Notes under the pieces: generated by a model
The model's database searches: none
What the model was told of the DNA's origin: nothing
What the model saw: only the letters and a program-made list of their open reading frames with translations
Shown here: positions 1 to 13,550 of the stretch, in pieces
How positions within the stretch are numbered: position 1 is the stretch's first letter
How the letters are laid out: each line of letters begins with the position of its first letter
Position numbers and translations under genes: made by a program
Assembly (NCBI GenBank): GCA_964017065.1
Contig: OZ024786.1
Coordinates: forward strand, 10,793,047 to 10,857,046
Source of the DNA: Haliclona indistincta
Lineage: Eukaryota > Porifera > Demospongiae > Haplosclerida > Chalinidae
Length of the DNA: 64,000 nucleotides
Reading direction: 5' to 3'

Positions 1-179
1 GGTGAGTTTATAGAGACAGTCTAATTTGCATGGTAGAAAAGTTTTTAATGTTCTGCTTACGTTAGTTCTCAACATTCCATCAATAATTATTACATATCAT
101 AGCACCAATAGCACTTGTTTTACATGTAAAAACTTGCATACATGTACATCAAAAGTAATGATAATAGAGCAAACATAAA

Positions 180-3100
180 TCACTTATAATATTTTGATGA
201 GTGCACTGGATATCGAAGAAAAACCATTACTTTACGATCACCAATTTTAATAGAAGTTGCTGCTGTGACATTACGCATCACTAATGTGTTGATAGAGTCA
301 TATCTGTTTCTATTTTCTTTAAGTCTTAACCAATCCCCGTCTCTGCTAACGTCCAGACTGATCACCTTCCTCTGTAACCTGAAGAACAATAGTCAATAAT
401 TGTTCACATCTTCAAGAGTATTAGGGAGGCACTACAGTGCCTCCCTATGTAGAGATGAACGGCTACCGTGCACTCTAACAAAATGACGGCTATACATACA
501 ATGTATTAGCGTTCAAGCGATGATATTTCACCTGGTGATGACTTTTATACGTCCAAAGACACCTAGATCTGCTCTCTGGCATTGCCCCATCTTACAGTTA
601 CAAGGAAATTGCTCGAAATTGTTACGAATCTAGAAACGATGTAATCGAGTTTGGTCATCTCTGTTTTCTTCTTTCTTTCTTCAGCGCGCCTAGCGCCTTT
701 ACGCGAGCAGTGCCGAGACCAAAACACCCACGAACAGTTGTGAAATTCTCCTGGCAGCTGCCTTTTGAACTTTGTTTTTAACGAAACGGCGATATAAATT
801 CTGCGATTTCTCAATCGTGATCCATTGTCAGCTGATCAGACAAATTTAGTCGATCAATCATGATTTTAGATCACGATTGAGAAATCGCAGAATTTATATC
901 GCCGTTTCGTTAAAAACAAAGTTCAAAAGGCAGCTGCCAGGAGAATTTCACAACTGATAAACAACTGTTTACACGTGGACCCGATCTGGATTAATCCGGA
1001 TTCAATCCACCTCCAGATGTGGGTTGAGCAATCCAGATTGAATCCGGATAGCCTCGCGTTTACACGCTGGTCGATCCGGATTCAATCAGGGTTGGAGGTG
1101 TCGTGTAAACGGGGATTAAGTGTTAGACGGCATTATTATTGTGACTGCACGATGCGCACATAACCATGCAAGCAGTGGCTAGCGCACGTAACCAAGCACT
1201 AGCTTGAGTATCACCGCGCCGTATGAATCACGGAGAACACATAATTATAAAATAATTTGTCTGAAGTCTTCGAAGAACGGTAAGCTGGTGTAGGATCACA
1301 ATTCTATGCTTGCCAGATGATACAAAAGTGTCGGCGGGCTTGTAAGCACTGCATGCAAGCGTAGGCGAGCTGAAATATACAGCATAACAATTTTAGCTAC
1401 AAGTTAAAATTTTATTTTATTATTAATAATAAAGAAAAGACAGGAAAACTAAACTAATGGTGGAAACATAGGCGGCTCAGTACATGCAATAACATTGAAC
1501 AGCACTTCACTGAAAAAGAAGGGACACAAACAAGAAAATTTTAAAAATTTCTATCGAAATCAAAAGGATGTAGGGATGAAGAAATCTACCACTGGTCCAC
1601 AATGTAAACCAACAAGGAACAAGCATGGAATGGTAACACGATTGACTTTTCTAACAGACCATAGATCTCTACATCAGTGGCTGTACATAAAATCAATATT
1701 TTGTCACAAGCTGGAATCAATTCAATGCACGTCTGGTGTCAGTCAACGGCAACTAGGTGAACTAGCTATAATCTGCCACAGCAGCCACTGATGTAGGGAT
1801 CTATGGTCTGTTAGAAAAGTCAATCGTGTTACCAACTTACCATTCCATGCTTGTTCCTTGTTAGTTTACATTGTGGACAAGTGGTAGATTTCTTCATCCC
1901 TACATCCTTTTGATTTCGATAGAAATCTTTTTAATTTTCTTTATACATGTGTAATCCTTGATTACTATGTGGGTAGCAACATTCTACCAATGGCTGGACT
2001 CAGGCTAGAAACTAAAACACCAACAAAAAAAACGATAATTATTATGCTACCAAAATGAAAAATTAATAGTGATGGAGAATACACATTTTATCATTATCAT
2101 TAATTTTTATAATAAGAAGTAAATTCTAAGTGTAAGCACCTGATACTATTTGGTACTACTTACACAATATCCACTGTGAAAAGGTGATTGGGACCTGACA
2201 GGCCAGTTGCTCTCACTAGGAATGTCTCATCTATCCTCCCTCTCAGCAACCTCTCTGACTCCTCCTTACTGAGCTGTCTGCAGAGCCATGTGCTCTGATC
2301 ATGGTGAGGGTAATGCTTAGGAACTAGTGATGCCTCATCACTGAATGTGAAACGCTGAGGAATTAAGATATTGCTTTGTACTATGACATAATTTATATAC
2401 ATATAGTGTTTCCAGAGCATGCCTTCCTAGCAAGCGTTGAGCATTATGGATTTACTTGACACACACTTACTGGTATGATGGTAGGAATATCTGATGGTAG
2501 GTTAGCAAGAGTAGTATCTCTGCAGATAGTGAAAAGTGATAAACACAAACAACATTACTGATAGGTCACTTGTCAGGAAATAGTCGATTGGTAAGTGAAA
2601 CTAATGTTATTCCTTCATCAATAACAAACCCAGTTCTTGAGAGAACTGCTACACAGAGTTCAACCGATGTGTATTCTTCATAATTGAGGAATCCATAGTA
2701 GTGTCCTCTTTTGTACATTGGTACATGCTCAACCCTCCCATTGACACTGCACAAACAATAAACACCAGTTACCATAGTGACATGGACTACTCACATAACA
2801 CAAATATCATGTGTGTTGATTGATGATGATGATGGATCAGTAACAGGTTCCCCACTTATCAGTCTCACAAGAAAGGTTCCATCTGGTTTATATGTCAAGA
2901 TATACTCAGCCTCCTGTAATGTGATCTTCCATATTGAGCTGGAGGGCTCTCTCATGGGTATGTTGACAACCATTATATACTATACCATCATCAGTAACAC
3001 CATCACTCACAGCACTGGAGTGTGTCATACTCTTCATCACATCCTCAGCTGCTGTGGGTAGGAAACACACATGACTGCAAAACAGAAACATTCAATGGAT

Positions 3101-6100
3101 TACCATACCTTGAGAATCAGATCCACTCAACTTGTGCTGCGAATCTGCTGCAAAATTAGTGAAAAAGATACAATTATAGTACATGTAGCCAAGAAACAAA
3201 CTGCATCGGCTAGTCGTATTATGTCAATAAGTGAGTACCTGCAGAATTTCGAATTGTGATGGGGTTAGTCATAGATTCTTGAGGTGCTTGTGATCTGTCT
3301 ATAGCCTGTTCAAAGAAGTACATGCACTACACTGCATGTAGTGTACATATTCAATTGCACTCACTTGAGCAGCAAGGCTGCTGTCACTTGAATGTACAAG
3401 AACTCTTCTGTCTTCCACAGAACTATGTGTTCTGTCACCATGATCATCTATAGTTAGTGAAAATAAAATGCAACATCGTGATCATAATTATCATAACTAG
3501 TGTCAAGCATATCTTTGCATCGAGCAGTGGTAATTAAATTACATGATGTAAAGGATAATCCATGCAATGTGCACAACATGCAAACTCGCAAAACATCACC
3601 TTTCAACTGAAGTGCAATGGTTAGTTGGAGTACAAGATCTTTCACAAGTGATATCTGATGATCAAAATCTAAGTGACACTGTTTCTATGATAACATATCC
3701 TCACCTCATTATGATCACTGGTGTCCACTACTATAGTGTCTCCTACCCTAAGGTAGGTGACACTGCTTTTCACCAGTAGCTCCCAGTTCATTTGTGCTAG
3801 TCTCACTAGTTCGGTCATTAGATACTGTGGAGCACAGCAGATTACCTGTACACTCCCTCCTCTAACCACAATGATGTGTACATAGATACTTTGCTCATCA
3901 AAGGCTTGTTGGAGTAGGTCTTGTATATTAGAGAGCGTTTTCTCTGCTGGGCTCCAGCGCAATTTGAAGGTGATGGTTGTACTTGTACAAGATGTCAAAT
4001 GTACTGACTTTGTATTGAGAAACGGTTTCATGTAGATATGCTGTATTAACTTTTGATGGCAGAATTTATTTACAAATCGATAGTACTTCCTGATTTGTTC
4101 AGTGACAGAAGGGATATTAAATCGCCTAGCGACTCCTTGAAGATAAGTGCAACATGTGAAGGAAGAGTGTTCCTGGATAATATCGATGATATCTGAGATA
4201 GTGTGAGCATTATCCAGTGAATCATTCATCTCTGGGAATCTGGAAACATATCGTTTCAATCGTTCTGGAGAGACTGATTCATCATTCTCTAATATCTCAG
4301 CTACTTCATCAAAGAGTTGAGCAAATTGATTCTGGATGTCTTCAAAATCTTTTCGAAACTTTCCGGGTACTATGACCTGAGTTGATGTACATGTATCTAC
4401 ACAAGCAGAGAGAGTCTACATATAAATACGAATCATATGCATTAATGCAGATAGTACCTTGAGTATTAGATGCAGTAGTAGCCAGACTAGTAGTTGATGT
4501 GGTACATGTAGCTAAAGCAGTGACAGGTGAGACACATTCTATAATAAAAATTAAAAGGTGAAGTTCATTTATTTAGTGATGACAGGTGAATTATACTATG
4601 CAATGTCAGTAATACTTGTTTCACTGCCGTAGATATAGAAATGTTCGAATGAGAATTACTTTGAGTGTTAAATTTTGAAGACATTTAATTTTCGAGGGTG
4701 CAGCTCACGAAATTTTGATCTCACGCACACGAAAATGGCAGTAGCAGACAAGCAGTATCGGAACACTCACTAGACTCTAGTATGTCTCTGTATTTGTTGT
4801 TATCATGTTTATTAGGGAGGCACGGTAGTGCCTCTCTATGTAGGGATGAGCAAGAAAACAAAATGGCGGCTACATACATCGTATTAGCATTCAAACGCCG
4901 ATATTTCACCTAGTGGTAAATTTTGTACGTCTAAAGACACTTAGATCTGCTCCCTGGCGTTGCCCCATCCTCACATAGTCATAGTATTGCTCAAAATTGT
5001 CACCAAAGGGATGAACCTGGAAACGGTGAAACACGAGTTTCGTCATCTTCGTTTTCTTCTTATTCTGATTCTTCTTTCTTTCTTCAGCGCACCTGGCGCC
5101 TTTATGCGAGCAGTGCCGAGACCAAGAAACTCACGAACAGTCGTGAAATTCTCCTGGCAGGTGCCTTTTGTGAACTTAGTTTTTAGCGAAACGACAATAT
5201 ACATTTGAAGAGTTCACGATCACGAACAGTAGTCAGCTAAGTGTTAGACGCCATATTGTGATTACGCAATACGCACGAGACCAAATTCTAGAAGTAGAGT
5301 ATTGCCGTATGGAGATCGTCTGGAGTCTTCGAAGAACGATCCACTGAGTAAGCTCGTGTATATCACCGTTCTGCTGCTTGCCACATAGCACCACAGCCGT
5401 ACCAAATTTTCTAAAACAAAGTGGGCGGGGTTCGTATGCTGTGCATTTCTGCAGCATGCATGAAAGGTTTCTTTAATATTATTATGAGCTACAATTTATT
5501 TAAAATAAAGCTCATAAAAAGAAATTATCAATAAAAGCAAGCCAAACTAATAGTGCAAACAAAGAGATGCATGATCTTGCTGAATTCCAAAAATTTGCAA
5601 CTCACTGAAAAAAAGGACACAAACAAGAAAATAACAAGATGTCTAACGAAATCAAAAGGATGTAGTGATTAAGAAATCTGCTACTGGTCCACAATGTAAA
5701 CCAACAAGGAACTAGCATGGAATGGTAACACTATTGACTTGCTAACAGACCATAGATCCCTACATCAGTGGCTGTACATAATATTTTGATTATACAATAA
5801 TGCCACAAGCTGAATTCAATTCAATGCATGTCAGGTGTCAGTCAACAGCAACTAGCTGAACTGCTATAGTCGGCCACAGCAGCCACTGATGTAGGGATCT
5901 ATGGTTTGTTAGCAAGTCAATCGTGTTACCATTCCATGCTAGTTCCTTGTTAATTTACATTGTGAACGAATAGCAGATTTCTTAATCCCTACATCCTTTT
6001 GATTTCGTTAGAAATCTTTTTATTTTCTTGTAAATATAGACATCTTGGTAGCTACTGCAGAGAAAAGCTTGAAATCATGCGACAAAAACACCGTCACTGA

Positions 6101-8363
6101 TTGGCTAGCTAAAATAGCAAAGGTAGTACTGACAAAGCGGATCTACATGTGCTGACACACAGTCCGAAGGATCTGACAGCTCATCAGCTCAAACTAGGGC
6201 CATGGTCCCCTAAACTTTCCCAGTATAGCTTAGCCAGTAATAAGTGACACAATGGATTTTGTAAAAATTGCACAGGCAGTCTAGCAAAGTAGAGGTCAAA
6301 GTAACCATAAAAGTAACTAATCTTAGCTGTTTCCTATTCTGCATAGACGAACACACCTCATGTGAATAATATTATGACCCCCTAAAAATATTGTCCTAGA
6401 ACCGCCACTGTAACCAGTGCAGTCTGTACCGTTTCAACTTTTCGTCGTGCTTATAATGATGATTTAATTGGTCTCAACCTTGAAATAATGACAATTTTTT
6501 CGTCACGTCTACGGTATAAACTTATAACAACAAGTATCCTAGCTAGCTGCAATAACGGAAGAAGCAATGAAAGTATGATTATGCTTACTTTAGTTGTTCC
6601 ATTTCTAAATTGCATAGACTTCTTGTTGGGAAATTTATAAACTGCCTACTCAATTTCGAAATTGGTACACAATTTAGCAATAGAAAAACTGTACAACGCA
6701 ATTTCTAAATTTCCAAAAAGAGCGAAACATTATTTACAAGAAAATAAAAAGATTTCTATCGAAATCAAAAGGATGTAGGGTTGTGAAATCTACCACTGGT
6801 CCACAATGTAAACTAACAAGGAACAAGCATGGAATGGTAACACGATTGACTTGCTAACAGACCATAGATCCCTACATCAGTGGCTGCTTTGGCTGACTAT
6901 AGCTAGTTCTGCTAGTTGCTGTTGATTGACACCTGACGTGCATTCTCAGTATGTACAGCCACTGATGTAGGGATCTATGGTCTGTTAGCAAGTCAATCGT
7001 GTTACCATTCCATGCTTGTTCCTTGTTAGTTTACATTGTGGACCAGTGGTAGATTTCACAACCCTACATCCTTTTGATTTCGATAGAAATCTTTTTATTT
7101 TCTTGTTTGTGTCCTTTTCAATATCATGCATGTACTGAGCCGTCTTTGTTTCCACCATTGGTTTAGTTTTCCTGTTATTGATGGCTTTTCTTTACTAACA
7201 ATTTTAAACTTGTAGCTAAAAGTTATGCTGTATATCAGGTCGCCTACGCATAGTGCATGCATGCAGGCTAGGCATGCATTCGAGCCCCGCCCACACTTGT
7301 TTGTAGACCATACGGCGGTTATAATGATCTGGCGAGCGCAGAATGTTGATTCTACACGAGCTTACAGTTCTTCGACGACTCCAGACAAATATGTGTTCTC
7401 CGTGTTCCATACGGCGCAGCTATACTCAAGCTAGTGCTCGGTCACGTGCGCTAACCACTGCTTGGTCGCGTGCGTATTGCGCAATCACACTAATGGCGTC
7501 TAACACTTAGCTGACAATGGATCACGATCGAGAACTCGCGGAATGTATATCGCCGTTTCGCTAAAAAAAAAGTTCAAAAGGCACCTGCCAGGAGAATTTC
7601 ACGACTGTTCGTGGGTGTTTTGGTCTCGGCACTGCTCGTGTAAAGGTGCTAGGCGAGTGGAAAGAAAGAAAACGAAGATGACGAAACTCGATTTTCACCG
7701 TTCCCAGGTTCGTCACTTTAGTAACAATTTCGAGCCATCTCCTTTCTACTGTAAGATGGGGCAACGCCAGAGAGCAGATCTAAGTGTTTATGGACGTATA
7801 AAATTCATCACCAGGTGAAATATCAGCGTTTGAACGCTAATACATTGTATGTATCCGCCATCTTGTTTTTCCGTTCAACCCTACATAGGGAGTCACTACC
7901 GTGCCTCCCTAATACACAATACTCAGAAAACTGATTTACAACTGATCAAAATAATTATTTAAGTCCCTGTGTGCCCACTGTCTAGGATTAATAACTATTA
8001 TAGCACAGTTCAAACCATACCTGTGATCTTTGAAACTTGGTACTTTTCCCTCAGATTAGCTGACAGTGCTTGGTGACCGATTTTCTCTAGAGCGACAATG
8101 ATATCATTCCACGAGGCATCAGGTGTGGAGTTCAGCCAATACTGGAGCAAATCAATCCTCCATCGTTGTATTCCTTCCTGTGGAGACGATTTCTGGATCT
8201 CTTGTAGCTTATTGGGATGAACTCTCAAAGCCACGCCCAGAGAATACCAATCGTTCATCCCGGGGAGCTCCTCTGTCAGCTGATAAATGGTTAGTGATGG
8301 GATATCTACATTAGTTAGAGGAATATAAAGAGTCACAGGACGAGCTAGCTTACTGTCAGACAT
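180..8363 (-). CDS. SD1: Death domain - middle domain - SH2 - SH2 protein (one frameshift)
   Basis: Multi-exon gene model, probably an intracellular signalling adaptor: a death-fold N terminus for homotypic contacts and two SH2 domains for phosphotyrosine binding. Exons inferred from GT-AG sites and alignment to the three paralogues: 8363-8021 (Death), 4538-4458 (Ser/Thr linker), 4396-3705 and 3654-3600 (middle domain), 3447-3365, 3305-3239, 3144-3109 (linkers), 3051-2795 and 2746-2570 (SH2-1), 2519-2471, 2354-2164 and 378-180 (SH2-2, stop TGA). SH2-1 has a GTFLVR core and SH2-2 has ETFLVRAT; the C terminus RYPV resembles the end of PI3K p85 SH2 domains. Exon 3051-2795 is 257 nt where SD2 and SD3 have 256; one extra base near 2950 breaks the frame inside SH2-1, so the copy may be a young pseudogene or carry a sequence error. 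The 8020-4539 intron holds two opposed family A elements and the last intron holds a third. Splice sites are predictions without transcript support. Confidence 0.72.
421..1941 (+). mobile_element. Family A hairpin/foldback element, copy 1 (degenerate)
   Basis: Starts with an AGGGAGGCAC...GTGCCTCCCT hairpin and ends with the ~200-bp-arm foldback at 1528-1941 closed by GATTTCGATAGAAATC. SD3 has an uninterrupted version of the flanking intron (TTCAAGAGTATACATG), so the boundaries are visible by comparison. The copy contains an inner inverted duplication (about 735-830 against 855-955) and a small GTTTACACG palindrome at about 967-1115. Confidence 0.75.
967..1115. mobile_element. Small palindromic MITE with GTTTACACG ends
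   Basis: Both ends read GTTTACACG or its complement, and inside there are repeated GAATCCGGAT motifs in both orientations. The terminal motif resembles the larger element at 53285-55149. It lies inside family A copy 1. Confidence 0.5.
4812..6030 (+). mobile_element. Family A element, copy 2
   Basis: 5' hairpin at 4812, a near-match of the YY1-like motif at 4860 (AAAATGGCGGCTAC), a pyrimidine-rich middle, and a 3' foldback at 5625-6030. It lies in the first long intron of SD1. Open reading frames inside it are not conserved among copies, so it is treated as non-coding. Confidence 0.75.
6736..7912 (-). mobile_element. Family A element, copy 3 (inverted)
   Basis: Minus-oriented copy: 5' hairpin at 7890-7912, YY1-like motif at 7851-7864 with one mismatch, foldback at 6736-7110. 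With copy 2 it makes a large inverted pair inside the same SD1 intron. Confidence 0.75.
8021..8363 (-). CDS. SD1 first coding exon: Death domain
   Basis: 343-nt exon starting at the ATG at 8363 (MSDSKLARPV) and ending at a GTATGG donor in phase 1. Residues about 25-105 read as a Death domain: a WYSLGVAL helix-1/2 motif, an LQEIQKSSP turn, an RWRIDLLQYWL helix-3/4 motif, then SWNDIIVALEKIG and a closing LSANLREKY helix. The order W..LG..L, then LL.YWL, then SW..I..AL..IG is the usual Death-domain pattern. An upstream in-frame ATG at 8390 adds nine residues; I chose 8363 because the peptide before it is not domain-like. Further 5' exons cannot be excluded. Confidence 0.8.
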
Positions 8364-8399
8364 TCTAAGGAGCAGCGAGGATCTTGACACCGAGAATCA

Positions 8400-9960
8400 A
8401 CTTAAAGAATGCTATACTGCAATAACAATGACGTCAATCACTGAATTGTTGAGGGCGCGGCTCGGGCAGCCATTGCAGTATATGCAGGCAGTGTAACAAC
8501 GAATTAACTCACCTTCCCCACTTATTCCGTTTTCATGAATTAAATCGGCATTTCTGCCGGTGTAGCGCCAATCACAATCATCCTAGACTAATGCTTTTCT
8601 TTTTGTGTAATAATACAACATTTTCTTCGCAATTATTTTCTTTGCCTTTTCTCATGCTCTGCATGAAAATTGTGACTGTGTGTAACTGGCATTTGTTGCA
8701 GATAGTCTGCATTGAACAGTGTTGTCTAGATCTTGGTTATCTGAATCCTCTGAACCATCTATGGTTGAACTATTTTGCTATGCGACTGTACTACAGCAAG
8801 ATGAGCTACTTAGGATAAGCAGGAATGTACTAATAACTATACTATTCTTTCTTGTCATGTGAAGGGTAATGTAGCCATCTGTATACCATAAAACCAGAGG
8901 TTTTGTTCCGGAATATGAGCACTCAGCATCATGGTCAAGCATTGACAGTCAAGTTCGCACAAAATTTTCAAAGGTTTCAGCTCTGTAGGATTTATACATA
9001 CTATTTTGGTATAATAAAACATTATTGTTTGGCACTGCCTGTTTGTGGTATACTTTGTGTAAACTGTATCAAACCACAAGCCAGCCTCTTACCCAGAATC
9101 TCGGCATGGCCGAGAGCCTGGGTGCGAGGTTAACCACAAGCTTGTCTCTGTGTGTGTGTGCATATAAGAAAAGTGAACTGGCAAATTGAGAAAGCACTGG
9201 CTATGTCTCACTGGAGGTCAAGTCATTAATTTTAGTGAGCTCCTCGCCTTGCTTCTAGGAGTAGGATATTGCTTACTGCTCAGCTAACCTAGCTCTGTGA
9301 GGCACTTAGCTATTCTTTACTCTGTGCTATTCTTTCCTCACTTTGGTTCAACACGTCAAGTTCAATGTGCCTCAGATCCAGCAGCTGATAGTGACAAGCA
9401 ACACTGGCCAGAGATATCATTCCTGCCCACACCCGATAAACATGACTGCATCTGTAGACCATGGTTCATAATTAAACCAGACAATATAATCATCATGTTT
9501 GAACAGACTCAGTTCGCTATGTGTGTGCATGATGGTAGTTTTGTGATCGTTAGGTTTCGCTGGTAGTCCGAATTTGTCAGTGTTCTTAACTTCTCCACTC
9601 TGCTGTAGACAGCTGGCAGGCATGCAGCGTAGTACATATATACACTTATTGTGTGTCGTTGTTGAATGCACTCTTTATATCTGAAGTCGTGATTACCAAC
9701 ATTTTCTATTCAGAAAACGTAACTCTGTCCACTTGCTAAGCTTCTGACAACCTATACCTGCAAAGCACTGTTACAGCAGAACTATCAATGAGGCGAATAT
9801 ATAGGGACACATGAACTGAAGAAAGCTTTTACTGTTCTGTGTGACGTTATTTCTCAACATTTGTTCACTAATTACTACATATCATAGCACCAAAAGCACT
9901 TCTTTCATATAAAAACATGCACATACATGTACATTAAAAGTAATGATAATAGAGCAAACA
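8400..9960. other. Intergenic region between SD1 and SD2
   Basis: 5' flank of SD1 and 3' flank of SD2. Apart from the small palindrome near 9100 there is no repeat or gene I can support; several short frames lack domains and run on both strands. Confidence 0.5.
9068..9135. mobile_element. Tiny (~50-bp) palindromic insertion with direct flanks
   Basis: ACCCAGAATCTCGGC and GCCGAGAGCCTGGGT form a near-perfect hairpin. ACCACAAGC occurs just before and just after it, as a target duplication would. Confidence 0.7.
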
Positions 9961-12330
9961 TTAATCACTTATAATACTTTGATGAGTGCACTGGATATCG
10001 AAAATATGCTAGTACTTCATGATCACCAATTGGTATATAACTAGATCCAGTAGCACAGTGCATCACTAATGTGTTGATAGAGTCATATCTTTCTCTCTCT
10101 CCTTGAAGTTTTAACCAATCACCATCTCTGTAAACATCCATACCGATCACATTCCTCTGTAACCTGAAGAACAATTATCAACAATTTTTGTTCACAACTT
10201 CAAGAATATGCATGTATTATAATCTTTGATTACTGTATGGATAGCAACATTTTAGCAATAGCTGGACTCAGGATAGAAACTAAATCACCAACAAAAAATC
10301 GGAAAAAAATAATTTTAATATGCTAGCAAGCAGAAAAAATATTATTGATGGGAAATACACATTTATTATTATCATTAATGTATAATCAGACGATAATAAT
10401 AACGTTTGTGGCTAAGAAGTAGATTCAAGGTATAGGCACATGAAACTGTTGGTACTACTTACACAATATCCACTGTGAAAAGGTGATTGGGACCTGACAG
10501 GTCAGTTGCTCTCACTAGGAATGTCTCATCTATCCTTCCTCTCAGCAACTTCTTTGACTCCTCCTTACTGAGCTGTCTACAGAGCCATGTGCTCTCATCA
10601 TGGTGAGGAAAATGCTTGGGAAGTAGTGATGCCACATCACTGAATGTGAAACACTGTGGAATTAAGACATTGCTTTGTACTGAGATATAATTATAGTGTA
10701 ACAGTTTCCAAAACATGTCTACCCAGCATGCGTTGAGCATCACATCGAGACACACACTCACTCGTATGATAGTAGAAATATTTGATGGTAGGTTAGCAAG
10801 AGTATCTCTGCAGATAGTGAGAAGTGATAAACACAAACAACATTACTGATAGCTCACTTGTCAGGAAATAGTCGACTGGTCAGTGTAACAGATGTTGTTC
10901 CTTCATCAATAGTAAAACCTGTTCTTGAGAGAACTGCTACATAGTGTTCAACTGATGTGTATATTTCATTAATGAGTGATCCAAAGTAGTGTCCTCTTTT
11001 GCAGATTGGTACATGCCTGACCCTCCCATTGGCACTGCACAAACAATAAACACCAGTTACCATGGCGACATGTACTACTCACACAACACAGATATCATGT
11101 GTGTTGATTGATGATGATGATGGATCAGTAACAGGTTTCCCACTTATTTCTCTGACAAGAAAGGTTCCATCTGGTTTATAAGTTAAGATATACTCAGCCT
11201 CATCTTTTGTGATCTGCCATATTGAACTGGAGGGCTCACTCTGGGTATGATGACAACCAACATGTTCTTTACTATCATCAGTAACACCATCACTCACAGC
11301 ACTGGAGTGTGTCATACTCTTCATCACATCCTCAGCTGCTGTGGGTAGGAAACACGCATGACCCATGTGCACAGTATGACTGCAACACAGACACATAAAA
11401 TGGATTACCATACCTTGAGAATCAGGCTAGGTCCACTCGACTTGTTCTGGGAATCTGCAGCAAAATAAAACAATAATTACAGTACCATGTACCCAAGAAA
11501 CAAGCTGTTTCAGCCATAAATTATTTTGTCAATATGTGAGTACCTGCAGAATTTCGAATTGTGATCAGTGGGTTAGTCACAGATTCTTGAGGTTCTTGTG
11601 ATCTGTCTATAGCCTGTTGAAAGAAGTACATGCACTACCCTGCATGTAGTGTACATATTGCACTCACTTGAGCAGCAAGGCTACTGTCACTTGAATGCTC
11701 AAGAACAGTTCTGTCTTCCACAGAACTATGTGTTCTGTCACCATGATAATCATCTATAGTTAGGGAAAATAAATGCATAACAGCTACAAATGCCATAATC
11801 AAATTAAAGGACCATAACAATTAATATCTTTACATTGTGTAACTAAATTTTATGTTATAAAGGATAATGCATGCAATTTGCACAAAATTAAAAACTCGCA
11901 AAACATCACCTTTCAACTGAAGCGCAATGGTTAGTTGAAGTACAAGATCTTTCACAAGTGATATCTGATGATCAATATTTAACTTGAGACAGTTTCTATG
12001 ATAACATATCCTCATCACCTCATTCTGATCACTGGTGTCCACTACTATAGTGTCTCCTACCCTAAGGTAGGTGACACTGCTCTTGACCAGCAGCACCCTG
12101 TTCTTCTGTGCTAGCCTCACTAGTTCGGTCATTAGATACTGTGGAGCACAGCAGATTACTCGTACACTCCCTCCTCTAACCACCACGATTTGTACGTAGA
12201 TGCTTTGCTCATCAAAGGCTTGTTGGAGTAGATCTTGTATATCAGAGAGCGTTTTCTCTGCTGGGCTCCAGCGCAATTTGAAGGTGATGGTTGTACTTGT
12301 AAAAGATGTGAAATCTACTGACTTTGTATT

Positions 12331-13550
12331 AGGGAGGCACGGTAGTGACTCCCTATGTAGGGATGAACGAGAAAACAAGATGGCGGCTACATACAATGTA
12401 TTAGCGTTCAAACGCTGATATTTCGCCTGGTGTTGAATTTTATACGTCTTTAGACACTTAGATCTGCTCTCTGGCGTTGCCCCATCTTACAGTAGCAAGG
12501 AGATTGATCGAAATTGTTACTAAAGTGACGAACCTGGAAACGGTGAAAATCGAGTTTCGTCATCTTTGTTTTCTTCTTATTCTTCTTTCTTCCACTCGCC
12601 TAGCGCCTTTACGCGAGCAGTGCCGAGACCAAAACATCCACGAACAGTCGTGAAATTCTCATGGCATGTGCCTTTTGAGCTTTGTTTTTAGCGTAACGGC
12701 GATCTAAGTTCCGCGATTTCTCGATCGTGATCCATTGTCAGCTTAGTGTTAGACGCCATTATTGTGATTGCGCAATACGCACGTGACCAAGCAATGGGTA
12801 GCGCACGTGACCAAGCAGCTAAAGTATCGCTGCGCCGTGTGGATCACTATCACGGAGAACACAAACCCGGCATTTGTCTGGAGTCTTCGAAGAACGGTAA
12901 GCTCGTGTAGGATCGCCATTCTGCACTTGCCAGATAATTATAACCGTCTACAAACAAGTGTGGGCGGGGCTCGTATGCACTGCATGCATGCGTAGGCGAC
13001 TAGGCAGACCTGATACGTACAGCTTAACAATTTTAGCTACATGTTTAAGAAAAGCCATCAACAACAGGAATACTAAACTAATGGTGGAAACAAAGACTTC
13101 TCCGTACATGCATGATATTGAACTACTGCACTTCACTAAAAAGAAAAAAGGACACAAACAAGAAATTAAAAAGATTTCTATCGAAATCAAAAGGATGTAG
13201 TGATGAAGAAATGTACCACTGGTTCACAATGTAAACCAACAAGGAACAAGCATAGAATGGTAACACGATTGACTTGCTAACAGACCATAGATCCCTACAT
13301 CAGTGGCTGTACATAAGATCAATATTTTGTCACAAGCAGAATTCTATTCAAAGTGTCAGTCAACAGTAAATAGCATAACTAGCTATAGTCTGGCCACAGC
13401 AGCCACTGATGTAGGGATCTATGGTCTGTTAGCAAGTCAATCGTGTTACCATTCTATGCTTGTTCCTTGTTGGTTTACATTGTGAACCAGTGGTACATTT
13501 CTTCATCACTACATCCTTTTGATTTCGATAGAAATCTTTTTAATTTCTTG
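12331..13550 (+). mobile_element. Family A element, copy 4, inside the SD2 coding exon
   Basis: Inserted between codons of middle-domain exon A. The interrupted site in SD1 and SD3 (TTTGTATTGAGAAACGG in SD1) shows the insertion falls at a TT dinucleotide. Carries the exact motif AAGATGGCGGCTAC at 12377. Nearly identical along its length to the copy at 51685-52923, which suggests recent movement. Confidence 0.85.

Noticed and set aside
180..2775. SH2 exons as a true PI3K regulatory subunit gene
   Set aside because: The YPV endings resemble p85, but there is no p110-binding inter-SH2 coiled coil, and the N terminus is a death-fold domain. Only resemblance is claimed.
12768..13200. Frames also seen at 52141-52561
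   Set aside because: Their recurrence reflects repeat copies of family A; they carry indels between copies and no domain.
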